From Thalassovita sp. (lineage in GTDB: Bacteria > Pseudomonadota > Alphaproteobacteria > Rhodobacterales > Rhodobacteraceae), in assembly GCF_963691685.1 (NCBI RefSeq), contig NZ_OY829290.1:4305001-4369000 (forward strand): DNA of 64,000 bases. Direction: 5' to 3'. Shown here piece by piece: positions 23,747 through 32,232 of this stretch. Position numbers and translations under genes: made by a program. The notes under the pieces are model-generated. The model was not told where the DNA came from. It worked only from the letters and a program-made list of their open reading frames with translations, and did not search any database. Every line of letters begins with the position of its first letter. The first letter of the stretch is position 1.

Positions 23747-25072
23747 ATGTCCGGAATTCCTCACGACCATTACGAACCGAAAACCGGTATCGAAAAATGG
23801 GTCCATTCGCGCCTGCCTATCGTTGGCCTGGTCTATGACACCCTGATGATCCCCACCCCGAAGAACCTGAACTGGTGGTGGATCTGGGGCATTGTGCTGG
23901 CCTTCTGCCTGGCACTGCAGATCGTCACCGGTATCGTTCTGGTGATGCACTACACCCCGCATGTTGACCTGGCCTTCGCCAGCGTTGAGCACATCATGCG
24001 TGACGTGAACGGCGGTCACATGATCCGCTACCTGCATATGAACGGCGCTTCGCTGTTCTTCGTTGCTGTCTACATCCACATGTTCCGCGGTCTGTTCTAT
24101 GGCTCCTACAAGGCGCCCCGCGAAATCACATGGATCATCGGCATGCTGATCTACCTGATGATGATGGGCACCGCCTTCATGGGTTACGTTCTGCCTTGGG
24201 GTCAGATGTCGTTCTGGGGTGCTACCGTGATCACCGGCCTGTTCGGCGCGATCCCCTTCATTGGTGAACCGATCCAGACCTGGCTGCTGGGCGGCCCGGC
24301 GGTGGACAACGCCACCCTGAACCGCTTCTTCTCGCTGCACTACCTGCTGCCGTTTGTGATTGCTGGCCTTGTGATCGTTCACATCTGGGCGTTCCACCAC
24401 ACCGGCAACAACAACCCGACCGGTGTTGAAGTGCGTCGCGGTTCGAAAGAAGAAGCCGAAAAAGACACCCTGCCGTTCTGGCCCTACTTCGTGATCAAAG
24501 ACCTGTTCGCGCTGGCCATTGTTCTGCTGATCTTCTTCGCGGTTGTTGGCTTCATGCCGAACTACCTGGGTCACCCCGACAACTACATCGAAGCCAACGC
24601 TCTGGCGACGCCTGCACACATCGTTCCGGAATGGTACTTCCTGCCGTTCTACGCGATCCTGCGTGCCTTCACCGGCGACGTTTGGGTTGTGATGTTTGCC
24701 AGCTGGATCACCGGCGGCATCGTTGACGCCAAGTTCTTTGGTGTTCTTGCGATGTTTGGCGCGATCGCCGTGATGGCTCTGGCCCCTTGGCTGGACACCT
24801 CGCGCGTGCGTTCGGGTCAGAACCGTCCGATGTTCAAATGGTGGTACCGCCTGCTGCTGCTGGACTTCGTTGTCCTGATGTGGGCCGGTGCAATGCCTGC
24901 TGAGCCGCCGTACTCGACCATCTCGCTGATCGGCTCGACCTACTGGTTCGCCTACTTCCTGGTCATCCTGCCCCTGCTGGGTGTGATCGAAAAGCCGACC
25001 GCTGCGCCGGCCACGATCGAGGAAGATTTCAAAGCCAAAGTGGCCAAATCGGCCGCAAAAGCCGCCAAGTAA
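23747..25072 (+). CDS. petB: Ubiquinol-cytochrome c reductase, cytochrome b subunit
   Basis: This 441-residue integral membrane subunit has eight TM helices and the paired histidines for the two b hemes. The Qo-site PEWY motif is visible (HIVPEWYFLPFYAILRA), as is the early LNWWWIWGIVLAFCL helix. It carries quinol oxidation and reduction sites. It lies between petA and petC in one operon. The length fits alphaproteobacterial cytochrome b. Confidence 0.98.
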   Translation: MSGIPHDHYEPKTGIEKWVHSRLPIVGLVYDTLMIPTPKNLNWWWIWGIVLAFCLALQIVTGIVLVMHYTPHVDLAFASVEHIMRDVNGGHMIRYLHMNGASLFFVAVYIHMFRGLFYGSYKAPREITWIIGMLIYLMMMGTAFMGYVLPWGQMSFWGATVITGLFGAIPFIGEPIQTWLLGGPAVDNATLNRFFSLHYLLPFVIAGLVIVHIWAFHHTGNNNPTGVEVRRGSKEEAEKDTLPFWPYFVIKDLFALAIVLLIFFAVVGFMPNYLGHPDNYIEANALATPAHIVPEWYFLPFYAILRAFTGDVWVVMFASWITGGIVDAKFFGVLAMFGAIAVMALAPWLDTSRVRSGQNRPMFKWWYRLLLLDFVVLMWAGAMPAEPPYSTISLIGSTYWFAYFLVILPLLGVIEKPTAAPATIEEDFKAKVAKSAAKAAK

Positions 25073-25086
25073 GAGGAAACGGGATA

Positions 25087-25878
25087 ATGCTTAAAAAACT
25101 CGCGATCTCCGCAGTTGCCGCCCTGACCCTCACAGCCGGTGGCGCAATGGCCGCCGGTGGGGCAGGTCACATCGAAGATGTGGACTTCTCCTTCGAAGGT
25201 CCGTTCGGCAAGTTTGACCAGATGCAGCTGCAGCGCGGTCTGCAGGTCTACACCGAGGTCTGCTCGGCCTGTCACGGTCTGAAATACGTGCCGATCCGGA
25301 CCCTGGCCGATCACGGTGGCCCGCAGCTGCCCGAAGATCAGGTGCGCGCCTACGCGGCTGAAATGTCGATCTACGACGCAGATCTGGACGATGATCGTCC
25401 CCGGACCCCGGCGGATAAGTTCCCCGAATCCGGTCTGGAAACTGCCCCTGACCTCAGCCTGATGGCCAAGGCACGTGCCGGTTTCCACGGTCCTTACGGT
25501 TCGGGCATCAACCAGTTCGTACAAGGCATGGGCGGTGCGGAATACATCTACTCGATCCTGACCGGTTACACCGGCAAGGAAAAAGAGCAGGCCGGCACCA
25601 CCTTCTATGAGAACACCGCCTTCCCAGGTGGCTGGATCTCCATGGCGCCGCCGCTGGCCGGTGAAGACGTGGAATATGCCGATGGTCACTCGACCAGCCT
25701 GCACCACGAATCCGAAGATGTTTCGGCCTTCCTGATGTGGGCGGCAGAGCCCAAGATGATGGACCGTCAGCACACCGGCTTTATCGCCGTGCTGTTCCTG
25801 GCGCTGTTGTCGGTGCTGCTGTACCTGACCAACAAACGCCTCTGGGCGCCGATCAAAAAGGCGGCCAAAGAGGGCTGA
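25087..25878 (+). CDS. petC: Ubiquinol-cytochrome c reductase, cytochrome c1 subunit
   Basis: This 263-residue c-type cytochrome has a Sec signal peptide ending near GGAMAA, the heme motif CSACH at residues 59-63 and the axial methionine region WISMAPPLAG. One C-terminal TM helix (FIAVLFLALLSVLLYLTN) anchors it to the membrane. It accepts electrons from the Rieske centre and passes them to soluble cytochrome c. It is the last gene of petABC, followed by a strong terminator. Confidence 0.97.
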   Translation: MLKKLAISAVAALTLTAGGAMAAGGAGHIEDVDFSFEGPFGKFDQMQLQRGLQVYTEVCSACHGLKYVPIRTLADHGGPQLPEDQVRAYAAEMSIYDADLDDDRPRTPADKFPESGLETAPDLSLMAKARAGFHGPYGSGINQFVQGMGGAEYIYSILTGYTGKEKEQAGTTFYENTAFPGGWISMAPPLAGEDVEYADGHSTSLHHESEDVSAFLMWAAEPKMMDRQHTGFIAVLFLALLSVLLYLTNKRLWAPIKKAAKEG

Positions 25879-25902
25879 TCGCCCCGAGGTTTTTGACTAC
25901 AG

Positions 25903-25929
25903 AAAGCCCCGCCACTGGCGGGGCTTTTT
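25903..25929 (+). terminator. Terminator of petABC
   Basis: A perfect 11-bp stem (AAAGCCCCGCC) with an ACT loop is followed by a T-run, 24 bp past the petC stop codon. Confidence 0.92.
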
Positions 25930-26047
25930 CTTTGCCCACGCGCGAGAGGAAGCGTGGCGGTGTCAGCAACAGAGGGCAGAATGGGGCCTTGCCCCCTTGG
26001 CCTGACGGCCAATTCCCCCAGAGTATTTTCGAAACGATGAAAGCGGT

Positions 26048-26548
26048 TTAGCGCTGCGGCACAATCAGCCGGGTGCCGGGCAGGATGCGGCGGGAGAGCT
26101 GCAACAGGTGATCACGGCGAAAGGCAATGCAGCCCTCCGTCGGGTAATGCGGCCGCCGCCACTGATGCAGAAAAATCGCCGACCCGCGGCCCGGGGTGGC
26201 CTGCGGGTAATTCCAATCGGTGATCCAGACCACATCATAAAGCGGATCGGCGCGGTGCAGCTGTTCGTGGCTGGCACCATAGGGCGCGCGGACCTTTTGG
26301 TTATAGGCTGGATCATCACAGGCATCAGACCAGAGGTCATTTGGGCCGATCGGTTCCGCCCAGGGGGTGGGGCAGGCAATGCGGTCGGCGCGGTAAAGCA
26401 TACCAACCACGTGATGGATGCCGCGTGGCGTGGCGCCGTCCCCTTCGCGTTTGTCCTGACACAGGCCACCCTTGCCGATCGAACAGGGGTAATAGCGCCC
26501 CTGATAGCGCACCCCACGCGGCGTCAGGACCAGATCGAAGGGGGTCAC
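26048..26548 (-). CDS. L,D-transpeptidase (YkuD) family protein
   Basis: This 166-residue protein carries the YkuD active-site pattern: IFLHQWRR with the histidine and PTEGCIAFR with the nucleophilic cysteine near residue 140. Such enzymes form 3-3 crosslinks or attach proteins to peptidoglycan. No signal peptide is obvious at the N terminus (MTPFDLVLTPRGVRYQGRYYPC), so export is unclear, as in other short members of this group. It overlaps the end of ribA by 4 bp. Confidence 0.87.
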   Translation of the reverse strand: MTPFDLVLTPRGVRYQGRYYPCSIGKGGLCQDKREGDGATPRGIHHVVGMLYRADRIACPTPWAEPIGPNDLWSDACDDPAYNQKVRAPYGASHEQLHRADPLYDVVWITDWNYPQATPGRGSAIFLHQWRRPHYPTEGCIAFRRDHLLQLSRRILPGTRLIVPQR

Positions 26549-27636
26549 AGCAGGTGACCCGATTTCCGCGCCTTGGTGGCCAGATAATCGGTGTTGTAGC
26601 GATTCTCCCCCACCTTCAGGGGCACGCGGTCCACCACTTCGATGCCGTTCTTTTCCATCATTGCGATCTTGCGCGGATTGTTGGTCAAGAGGCGCACCTT
26701 GGAGAACCCCATGGAGCGCAGCATCTTGGCACCCAGTTTGAAGTCCCGCTCATCATCCTCAAAGCCCAGACGATGGTTGGCCTCCACCGTGTCAAACCCC
26801 TGATCCTGCAGCGAATAGGCGCGCATTTTATTGGCCAGGCCGATGCCGCGCCCTTCCTGATTGAGGTAAAGCAGCACCCCTGCACCTTCGCCGCCCATTT
26901 GGGCCAGCGCACCGCGCAGCTGCGGACCGCAGTCACATTTCAACGAGCCCATGACATCGCCGGTGAAACAGGCCGAATGGAGCCGCGCCAGAACCGGTTC
27001 ATCCCGCGCAGGGGCACCGATTTCGAAGGCGTAATGCTCCTCTCCGCCGTCCTCAGGGCGATAGATGTGCAGGCGGCCGGCTTCGCTGGCCTCCACCGGC
27101 AGGCGGGCCGAGACCACAGGGTGCGGTTGCGGCGAGGCGCTGAGGATCGGGCCGGCCAGATCCGCCGGCACTGCAGTCAGCATATTGGCCGCGGCAAATC
27201 CTGCCGGGTTCGCCAGATCCAACAGCAAGGCCGCGGGCAGCAGACGCGCCGATTTGGCCAGCGCGATGCCCACGCGGGCCAGATCCGCCGGACCGTCGCG
27301 CAGCGTCTGTAGCGGGCCTTTCATAGGATTTGACAGATCATCCGCCGGATCGGCGATGGCCTGCAGCCAATCGCAGGGCGCCCCGTCGGGCACCTGAACG
27401 CGGGCCAGATCCCCGTCATAAACCCGCGCTTTCAGCGTTTCAGCCCGGCGTGCGGTGATCGCCAGAACCGGCTGCCCCCCCATCGCCCGCAGATCAGCGA
27501 GGCGCTGCGCCTCAAGCGTTTCCACCGACATCATCAGCGCCCCCCCCGTCCCCGAGGTCAGAACAACCGGCACGCCCATCCGCAGATCGGCACGGGCGCG
27601 GGCGATGATTTCTGTCACATCGGGGGCAAATGGCAT
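26545..27636 (-). CDS. ribA: GTP cyclohydrolase II with a degenerate N-terminal domain
   Basis: This 363-residue protein starts at the ATG at 27636, behind AGGGAATAG. The C-terminal 200 residues are GTP cyclohydrolase II, the first step of riboflavin synthesis: HSACFTGDVMGSLKCDCG supplies the zinc cysteines and NQEGRGIGLANK the GTP-binding loop, ending GENRYNTDYLATKARKSGH. The N-terminal 170 residues resemble a DHBP-synthase-like fold without its acidic active-site motif, as in other alphaproteobacterial RibA proteins. It is coupled to the L,D-transpeptidase gene by an ATGA overlap. Confidence 0.92.
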   Translation of the reverse strand: MPFAPDVTEIIARARADLRMGVPVVLTSGTGGALMMSVETLEAQRLADLRAMGGQPVLAITARRAETLKARVYDGDLARVQVPDGAPCDWLQAIADPADDLSNPMKGPLQTLRDGPADLARVGIALAKSARLLPAALLLDLANPAGFAAANMLTAVPADLAGPILSASPQPHPVVSARLPVEASEAGRLHIYRPEDGGEEHYAFEIGAPARDEPVLARLHSACFTGDVMGSLKCDCGPQLRGALAQMGGEGAGVLLYLNQEGRGIGLANKMRAYSLQDQGFDTVEANHRLGFEDDERDFKLGAKMLRSMGFSKVRLLTNNPRKIAMMEKNGIEVVDRVPLKVGENRYNTDYLATKARKSGHLL

Positions 27637-27795
27637 CGGTTCTATTCCCTTACTTGAGGGCTTCATGTAGCGCTTTTGGCAACAGATTGAAACATTTCGC
27701 CGGGCTGAAACACGACCGCGTGAGCCGATTGCAGCAAATCTTGTCGCACCGCTTTGGCGAGCGCATGTCTATGCCAAGCAAACGGAGGGCCACCC

Positions 27796-28482
27796 ATGGC
27801 ACAGCTGAAGAAAATCCTGCTTGTCGATGATGACGACGATCTGCGCGAAGCACTGAGCGAGCAGCTGGTGATGACCGAGGACTTCGACGTCTTTGAAGGC
27901 GGTAATGGCGCTGAGGCCATGGTGAAGGTCAAGGAGGGTCTTTACGACCTGATCATCCTGGATGTGGGCCTGCCAGACACCGATGGGCGCGAGCTGTGCA
28001 AGCTGATGCGCAAACAGGGTGTCAAAAGCCCGATCCTAATGTTGACGGGTCATGATTCTGACGCTGATACCATCCTGGGCCTGGATGCAGGCGCCAATGA
28101 TTACGTCACCAAACCCTTCCGTTTCCCGGTGCTTCTGGCCCGGATTCGCGCCCAGTTGCGCCAGCATGAGCAAAGCGAAGATGCGGTGTTCCAGCTGGGG
28201 CCGTATTCCTTCCGCCCGTCAATGAAACTCCTTGTGACAGAGGACGATCGCAAGATCCGCCTGACCGAGAAAGAGACCAATATCCTGAAGTTCCTCTACC
28301 GCTCCTCCGAGGGTGTGGTGCCGCGGGATGTGCTGCTGCATGAGGTCTGGGGCTACAACGCGGGTGTCACAACCCATACTTTAGAGACTCACATCTATCG
28401 TTTGCGTCAAAAAATCGAACCTGACCCTACGAATGCGCGTCTTCTCATCACCGAATCCGGCGGCTATAAACTAGTTGCCTAA
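27796..28482 (+). CDS. OmpR-family response regulator
   Basis: This 228-residue regulator starts at the ATG at 27796 (MAQLKKILLVDDDDD), which has GGAGGG 8 bp upstream. The receiver domain shows the acidic pocket at residues 11-15, the phospho-acceptor Asp56 in LIILDVGLPD, and KPFRFPVLLARI with the conserved lysine. The C-terminal winged helix ends with TTHTLETHIYRLRQKIEPD. No histidine kinase gene is adjacent, so its partner is elsewhere. Highly conserved orphan regulators of this type occur throughout Rhodobacteraceae; the regulon is not apparent here. Confidence 0.93.
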   Translation: MAQLKKILLVDDDDDLREALSEQLVMTEDFDVFEGGNGAEAMVKVKEGLYDLIILDVGLPDTDGRELCKLMRKQGVKSPILMLTGHDSDADTILGLDAGANDYVTKPFRFPVLLARIRAQLRQHEQSEDAVFQLGPYSFRPSMKLLVTEDDRKIRLTEKETNILKFLYRSSEGVVPRDVLLHEVWGYNAGVTTHTLETHIYRLRQKIEPDPTNARLLITESGGYKLVA

Positions 28483-28598
28483 AGACTATTCGGCATTATC
28501 TGAATACCAAATATCAATGGCAACTTCCTCCCTCCCCCGCCATTGATTGGGTTGCCGTCGCACAACCGGCTAATGTTGTGCACCTCCCTGTTGGACTG

Positions 28599-28625
28599 AC
28601 CCGGGCTTTGCCCGGGTACTTTTTT
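28599..28625 (+). terminator. Terminator after the orphan response regulator
   Basis: An 8-bp stem (ACCCGGGC with GCCCGGGT) over a TTT loop is followed by ACTTTTTT. It lies 117 bp past the regulator stop; the intervening 28483-28598 shows no gene. Confidence 0.88.
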
Positions 28626-28681
28626 GGCACAACCAAAAGTGTCGGTTTTCACTGCGAGTGATCGAGCTGTTGCCGCGGCAC

Positions 28682-29383
28682 TTATTGCCCCGACGCTTTG
28701 GCAACAACCGGCAGGGTAGCCCCGATCAAACGCAGGTCAGTGCCAAGGCTCATCTCAGCCACATAGCGGCTGTCAAACCCAGCGCGATCGGCAAAGCCGC
28801 AGGCATTGCGGTCAGAGACTTGCCATGGCCCGGTCAGGCCCGGACGCAAGCTGTAATAGGCCTGCCCGGGATAAAGCGCCTGTTGATCGGGCAACATCGG
28901 ACGCGGGCCCACAAGGCTCATCTCACCTTTCAGCACATTCCAGAGCTGGGGCAGCTCATCCAGCGACGTACGGCGCAGTACGGCACCGACGCGTGTAATC
29001 CGGGGATCCTGTTTCAGTTTCTGGTAATGATGCCACTCTGCGGCGGCGTCCGGGTATTTCACCAGATGGGCCCGCAGCATCGCCTCAGCCTCAGGCACCA
29101 TGCTGCGAAACTTCCACATCCGGAAAAGCCGGCCATGCCGACCGACGCGCCATTGGCGAAAGATCGGGGCCGATCCATCCAGAGAGACCAGAACAGCGAT
29201 GACAATCGCAGCCGCCAGCACCGCCGGGGCGGCCAGCAAAACCAATGTGATATCCAACAAGCGCTTGCCGTAGTGGGTGTAGAACCCACCGGCCAAAACT
29301 GTTCGGCGCGCCTCGGCTCCAGCTAAAAACCGTTGGTTCGACGGCAGCTCAGCCGGTTCGTTTTTGAGATCAACAAAGGACAT
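28682..29383 (-). CDS. Exopolysaccharide sugar-phosphate transferase (undecaprenyl-phosphate priming enzyme)
   Basis: This 233-residue protein is a polyprenyl phosphate hexose-1-phosphate transferase (WcaJ/ExoY type). It has one membrane helix (ITLVLLAAPAVLAAAIVIAVLV, residues about 45-66), then the catalytic core with FRMWKFRSM, RVGAVLRRTSLDELPQLWNVLKGEMSLVGPRP in two conserved blocks and LRPGLTGPWQVSDRN. It starts polysaccharide repeat units by adding the first sugar phosphate. A GGGGGA site precedes the ATG. No other polysaccharide genes lie beside it. Confidence 0.92.
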   Translation of the reverse strand: MSFVDLKNEPAELPSNQRFLAGAEARRTVLAGGFYTHYGKRLLDITLVLLAAPAVLAAAIVIAVLVSLDGSAPIFRQWRVGRHGRLFRMWKFRSMVPEAEAMLRAHLVKYPDAAAEWHHYQKLKQDPRITRVGAVLRRTSLDELPQLWNVLKGEMSLVGPRPMLPDQQALYPGQAYYSLRPGLTGPWQVSDRNACGFADRAGFDSRYVAEMSLGTDLRLIGATLPVVAKASGQ

Positions 29384-29496
29384 CTATCCCCCCTCTCCAC
29401 ACACAAAGGCTCAGGCCCGCCAAAGCGGTTACAGCGGCTGAAGGCTTGGCTGCGGTTCATTCAAGTGCGTGCTAATGTGTTGGCCTTTTGTGGAAA

Positions 29497-29772
29497 CTAA
29501 GTGCTCTTTTTCACCAGATCCCGGCGCGGCACGGGCCGTGCTGGTTCGTCGGTGAAGACCCCGGCGTATTGGCCCAGCGCCATGACAGCGACCACCAAGG
29601 GCCAGACCAGACAGAGGCAATAGCCGATCAGCGTAAACACAGGCGTGATCTGGCCGCGGCGGCGTTGTTCGCGGTAGGTCATGCAAAGTGCAAACACCGT
29701 CGCGACCACATAAATCGCTATGACAAAATCCATGACGTCCATTGGCGCCCCCGAAGACAGAATGAGTTTCAT
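29497..29772 (-). CDS. Small two-helix membrane protein of unknown function
   Basis: This is a 91-residue protein (or 81 from the internal ATG at 29742) with two hydrophobic segments, VMDFVIAIYVVATVFALCM and TLIGYCLCLVWPLVVAVMALG. They are joined by a basic loop (YREQRRRGQ), which suggests a hairpin with the loop in the cytoplasm. It lies upstream of and in line with the sugar transferase, 113 bp away, so a link to polysaccharide synthesis is possible. No family is recognised. Confidence 0.6.
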   Translation of the reverse strand: MKLILSSGAPMDVMDFVIAIYVVATVFALCMTYREQRRRGQITPVFTLIGYCLCLVWPLVVAVMALGQYAGVFTDEPARPVPRRDLVKKST

Positions 29773-29881
29773 AAAAACTTGGACAACTTCGAGTTAAATC
29801 TTGGCAAAGCTTCCTTAATGCGCTGTTAACGGGCCAGTTAACCCTTCCTTAGGAAAGGTTACCGACGGGCTTCAAATTGAA

Positions 29882-29907
29882 AAGGGGCAGCCGCTAGGAA
29901 CCGCCCC
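29882..29907 (-). terminator. Terminator after the dioxygenase gene
   Basis: On the minus strand AGGGGC pairs with GCCCCT across a 14-base loop, followed by TTTT. It starts 36 bp past the dioxygenase stop codon. Confidence 0.65.
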
Positions 29908-29942
29908 TCTCTATCCATCAAAGATCTCAGGCTTCGCCGGTC

Positions 29943-31049
29943 TTAACGCGCCAGAACACGCAGGCGGCTTTCGAACTCTCCCCGGTCCACATAGCAACCG
30001 CGCAGGTGGCGATAGCCGGTGTTGGGATCAAACGCCTCGCGCCCATGCAAAACACGGCGGTTGTCAAAGATCACCATCTCCCCCGCCTGCAGCTTGAAGG
30101 TCACCAGGTAGGCCGGATCGCGACTCATCTGCATGAAGGTGCGATAGGCGCGGTAATATTGCGGCATCAGATCGGGATCGATGTCGAGGATGCTGGCAAT
30201 ATGCGCGTTGAAGCAGATCTCTTTCAGCGCGCCATCTTCATCCAGCGTGATCACCTTCTTGCGTGATCGGATGTCATATTCGCCATCCTGGAACCGGAAC
30301 GGCGCCGAAATGGTCGACAGCAGCTCAAAGGCTTCGGGATCCTGCGTGCGCAGATCCTCAGCGACAGCAAAACCATCGCTGAACAGCGATCCACCGCCCG
30401 TTGCCTCATTGGCCAGACAATGCAGGAACTGGAACCCGGGCGGCAGTTCCTGATTGGTCAGGTCGGTGTGCAGCGGCAGGGCAATTGGGGTGTAGGCCAG
30501 ATTGTTGGGGTTCGGTTTTGACTTCACCTCAAAGGTGACACCAAAGTTGGTTTCGCGCAGAAACCCGATGCGTTTGGCCACATCAATTCCGGCCTCACGA
30601 TCATCCGGCAGCCCATCGATCACCGACAGGCCACTGCGTTGCGTGGCCATCAACCAGTCGCGCAACGCCGCGTCTGAGGCCAGCACGTCCGCCGCATGCA
30701 GGCGTGGCACCGCATCGGCCACCATATCCGCGCGCCACGTGGTGACGCCGGTTTTTGCAGGATCCACAAGACGATGCCCGGGGCGGTGGGCGGCCAGCCA
30801 ATCAAGGCTATAGCGGGTGGCGGTTTCATCTTCCCAAGTCAGGGACAGATCGCTGTCCTCGATCAAGGCTTCGGTCACCCGAATATCCAGCGGGATCGCT
30901 GTCAGATCGGCGACACGTTCCTTGGTGTCTGGGTGAAATCCTGCGGGATCATTATCGCGCAGCCACAGGAAGGGGTAGGTGCCCGTTGCACCATCGGAAA
31001 AGGTCAGCTGCACCACGGCCTTATCGGCGCAAAGCGTTGCGTGCGTCAT
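29943..31049 (-). CDS. Gamma-butyrobetaine dioxygenase-like 2-oxoglutarate/Fe(II) oxygenase
   Basis: This 368-residue protein has two parts: an N-terminal DUF971-like zinc-type region (GTYPFLWLRDNDPAGFHPDTKERV) and a TauD/TfdA oxygenase domain. The iron ligands are visible as LHTDLTN (His-x-Asp, near residue 196) and the distal histidine in VLHGREAFD near 337, with the 2-oxoglutarate arginine in HLRGCYVD. This domain pair is typical of gamma-butyrobetaine hydroxylase, the last step of carnitine synthesis; related trimethyllysine hydroxylases look alike. The ATG at 31049 is preferred because GGAGA lies just upstream, over the ATG at 31061. A leader peptide and hairpin precede it. Confidence 0.85.
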   Translation of the reverse strand: MTHATLCADKAVVQLTFSDGATGTYPFLWLRDNDPAGFHPDTKERVADLTAIPLDIRVTEALIEDSDLSLTWEDETATRYSLDWLAAHRPGHRLVDPAKTGVTTWRADMVADAVPRLHAADVLASDAALRDWLMATQRSGLSVIDGLPDDREAGIDVAKRIGFLRETNFGVTFEVKSKPNPNNLAYTPIALPLHTDLTNQELPPGFQFLHCLANEATGGGSLFSDGFAVAEDLRTQDPEAFELLSTISAPFRFQDGEYDIRSRKKVITLDEDGALKEICFNAHIASILDIDPDLMPQYYRAYRTFMQMSRDPAYLVTFKLQAGEMVIFDNRRVLHGREAFDPNTGYRHLRGCYVDRGEFESRLRVLAR

Positions 31050-31090
31050 GGGGTTCTCCATGAAAGATAGGTTTGTTTTTAAAGAGAAAA

Positions 31091-31120
31091 CGCCTGCTTA
31101 GGCGGCACACACCGCAGGCG
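31091..31120 (-). promoter_or_regulatory. Candidate transcription attenuator hairpin
   Basis: On the minus strand CGCCTGC (31120-31114) pairs with GCAGGCG (31097-31091), followed at once by TTTTCTCTTT. The stop codon of the 28-codon leader lies in the loop. An alternative hairpin, CACCGC with GCGGTG (31123-31118 and 31115-31110), uses the same left arm and excludes the terminator. The left arm starts five bases past two Trp codons, so a ribosome stalled there would cover it. This is the layout of ribosome-mediated attenuation. Confidence 0.55.
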
Positions 31121-31184
31121 GTGGCCACCAGTCATGAACCTTTTTGTAGGGGTGCCCCGATTGGCGCCCAACCACAACTGGCAT
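31098..31184 (-). CDS. 28-residue leader peptide with Trp-Trp-Pro-Pro-Pro
   Basis: A short open frame starts at the ATG at 31184, with a strong AAGGAAG site 4 bp upstream, and stops with TAA at 31100-31098. The product begins MPVVVGRQSGHPYKK, contains HDWWPPPAV and ends CAA. Tandem Trp codons are followed directly by three Pro codons, a ribosome-stalling arrangement, next to the terminator-like hairpin that ends 42 bp before the dioxygenase start. It is therefore more likely a regulatory leader than a functional protein. A peptide substrate of the downstream oxygenase is a less likely alternative. It is too short for usual gene calling. Confidence 0.55.
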   Translation of the reverse strand: MPVVVGRQSGHPYKKVHDWWPPPAVCAA

Positions 31185-31203
31185 CTGACTTCCTTTCATG
31201 GTC

Positions 31204-31279
31204 TTGCCGGAAAACGGTGATCCCAATTGCCTAGTTTTGGCAAGAAAAATCTGCATCTGTGAGGCAAGAATTGATTGCC
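31204..31279. promoter_or_regulatory. Cluster of five TTGCC/GGCAA half-sites
   Basis: TTGCC occurs at 31204-31208, 31227-31231 and 31275-31279, and its complement GGCAA at 31239-31243 and 31263-31267. Two pairs form symmetric elements with exactly seven bases between arms: TTGCC-N7-GGCAA (31227-31243) and GGCAA-N7-TTGCC (31263-31279). They lie upstream of the leader and dioxygenase and upstream of xthA on the other strand, so they could be operators for either. Confidence 0.45.
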
Positions 31280-31350
31280 GGGTCAGAGGGGGTGTTCACG
31301 CCCTGTTCTCCGTGCTACCCCTATCGCAACCCCAGTATCGGAGCAGCCTC

Positions 31351-32139
31351 ATGTCCTTCACCCTTGCCACCTGGAACATCAACTCGGTCCGCCTGCGTGA
31401 ACCGATTGTCTGCAAGCTGATGGCAGAAGAAGGCCCCGATGTGCTGTGCCTGCAGGAGTGCAAGAGCCCGGTGGAGAAGATCCCGATGGAGGCCTTCAAG
31501 GAGCTGGGTTACCACCACATGGTGGCGCGCGGTCAGAAGGGTTACAACGGCGTGGCGATCCTGTCGAAACTGCCGATCGAGGAAGCCGGCAGCGAAGATT
31601 TTGCCAGCCTCGGCCATGCCCGCCACATCGCAGGGCGGCTGGAAAACGGTGTGACCATCCACAATTTCTACGTCCCTGCGGGCGGTGACAAACCGGATCG
31701 TGAGATCAACGAGAAATTTGGCCAGAAGCTCGACTACCTGACCGAAATGCGTGACTGGTTTGCCAAGGACGCTCCGGAAAAATCCATTCTGGTCGGCGAT
31801 CTGAACATTGCCCCGCGCGAAGATGACGTCTGGGATCACAAGAAACTGCTGAAAATCGTCAGCCACACGCCGATTGAGGTCGATCACCTGCATGAGGTGA
31901 TGGAGGCCGGTAAATGGGTGGATGTGACCCGGCAGGACATCCCCGAAGGCCTGCTTTACAGCTGGTGGTCCTACCGCGCCCGTGACTGGGACGCCGCCGA
32001 CAAGGGCCGCCGTCTGGATCACGTCTGGGCCACGCCCGACATTTCAAACGCCGGTCACGGCAGCCGCGTCCTGCGCGACGCCCGCGGCTGGGAAAAACCC
32101 TCAGACCACGCGCCGGTCTTTGCGACGTTTGACCTCTGA
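31351..32139 (+). CDS. xthA: Exodeoxyribonuclease III (AP endonuclease)
   Basis: This 262-residue enzyme starts at the ATG at 31351 (MSFTLATWNINSVRLR), behind GGAG; the longer open frame upstream is not used. Family motifs: LCLQECKSP with the metal-binding glutamate near residue 35, YNGVAILSK, LVGDLNIAPRE with the catalytic Asp/Asn, and SDHAPVFA with the final His. It cuts at abasic sites and removes blocked 3' ends in base excision repair. Confidence 0.95.
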   Translation: MSFTLATWNINSVRLREPIVCKLMAEEGPDVLCLQECKSPVEKIPMEAFKELGYHHMVARGQKGYNGVAILSKLPIEEAGSEDFASLGHARHIAGRLENGVTIHNFYVPAGGDKPDREINEKFGQKLDYLTEMRDWFAKDAPEKSILVGDLNIAPREDDVWDHKKLLKIVSHTPIEVDHLHEVMEAGKWVDVTRQDIPEGLLYSWWSYRARDWDAADKGRRLDHVWATPDISNAGHGSRVLRDARGWEKPSDHAPVFATFDL

Positions 32140-32186
32140 GGTCTGCAAACCCGTCTAAGACGCATTTGCCCCTTTGAATTCGACGC

Positions 32187-32210
32187 TTTGCCCCTCATAT
32201 AAGGGGCAAA
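32187..32210. promoter_or_regulatory. Hairpin just upstream of ybbN
   Basis: TTTGCCCCT and AGGGGCAAA form a perfect 9-bp stem over a CATATA loop, 22 bp before the ybbN start and 47 bp after xthA. There is no T-run, so it may be a 5'-UTR structure or mRNA-stability hairpin rather than a terminator. Confidence 0.5.
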
Positions 32211-32232
32211 CGAATTTAGCCGGGATAGCACC

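Noticed and set aside
31098..31184. RiPP precursor for the adjacent oxygenase
   Set aside because: No other modification, protease or export genes nearby, and the terminator hairpin overlapping its 3' end fits a leader better; kept only as an alternative.
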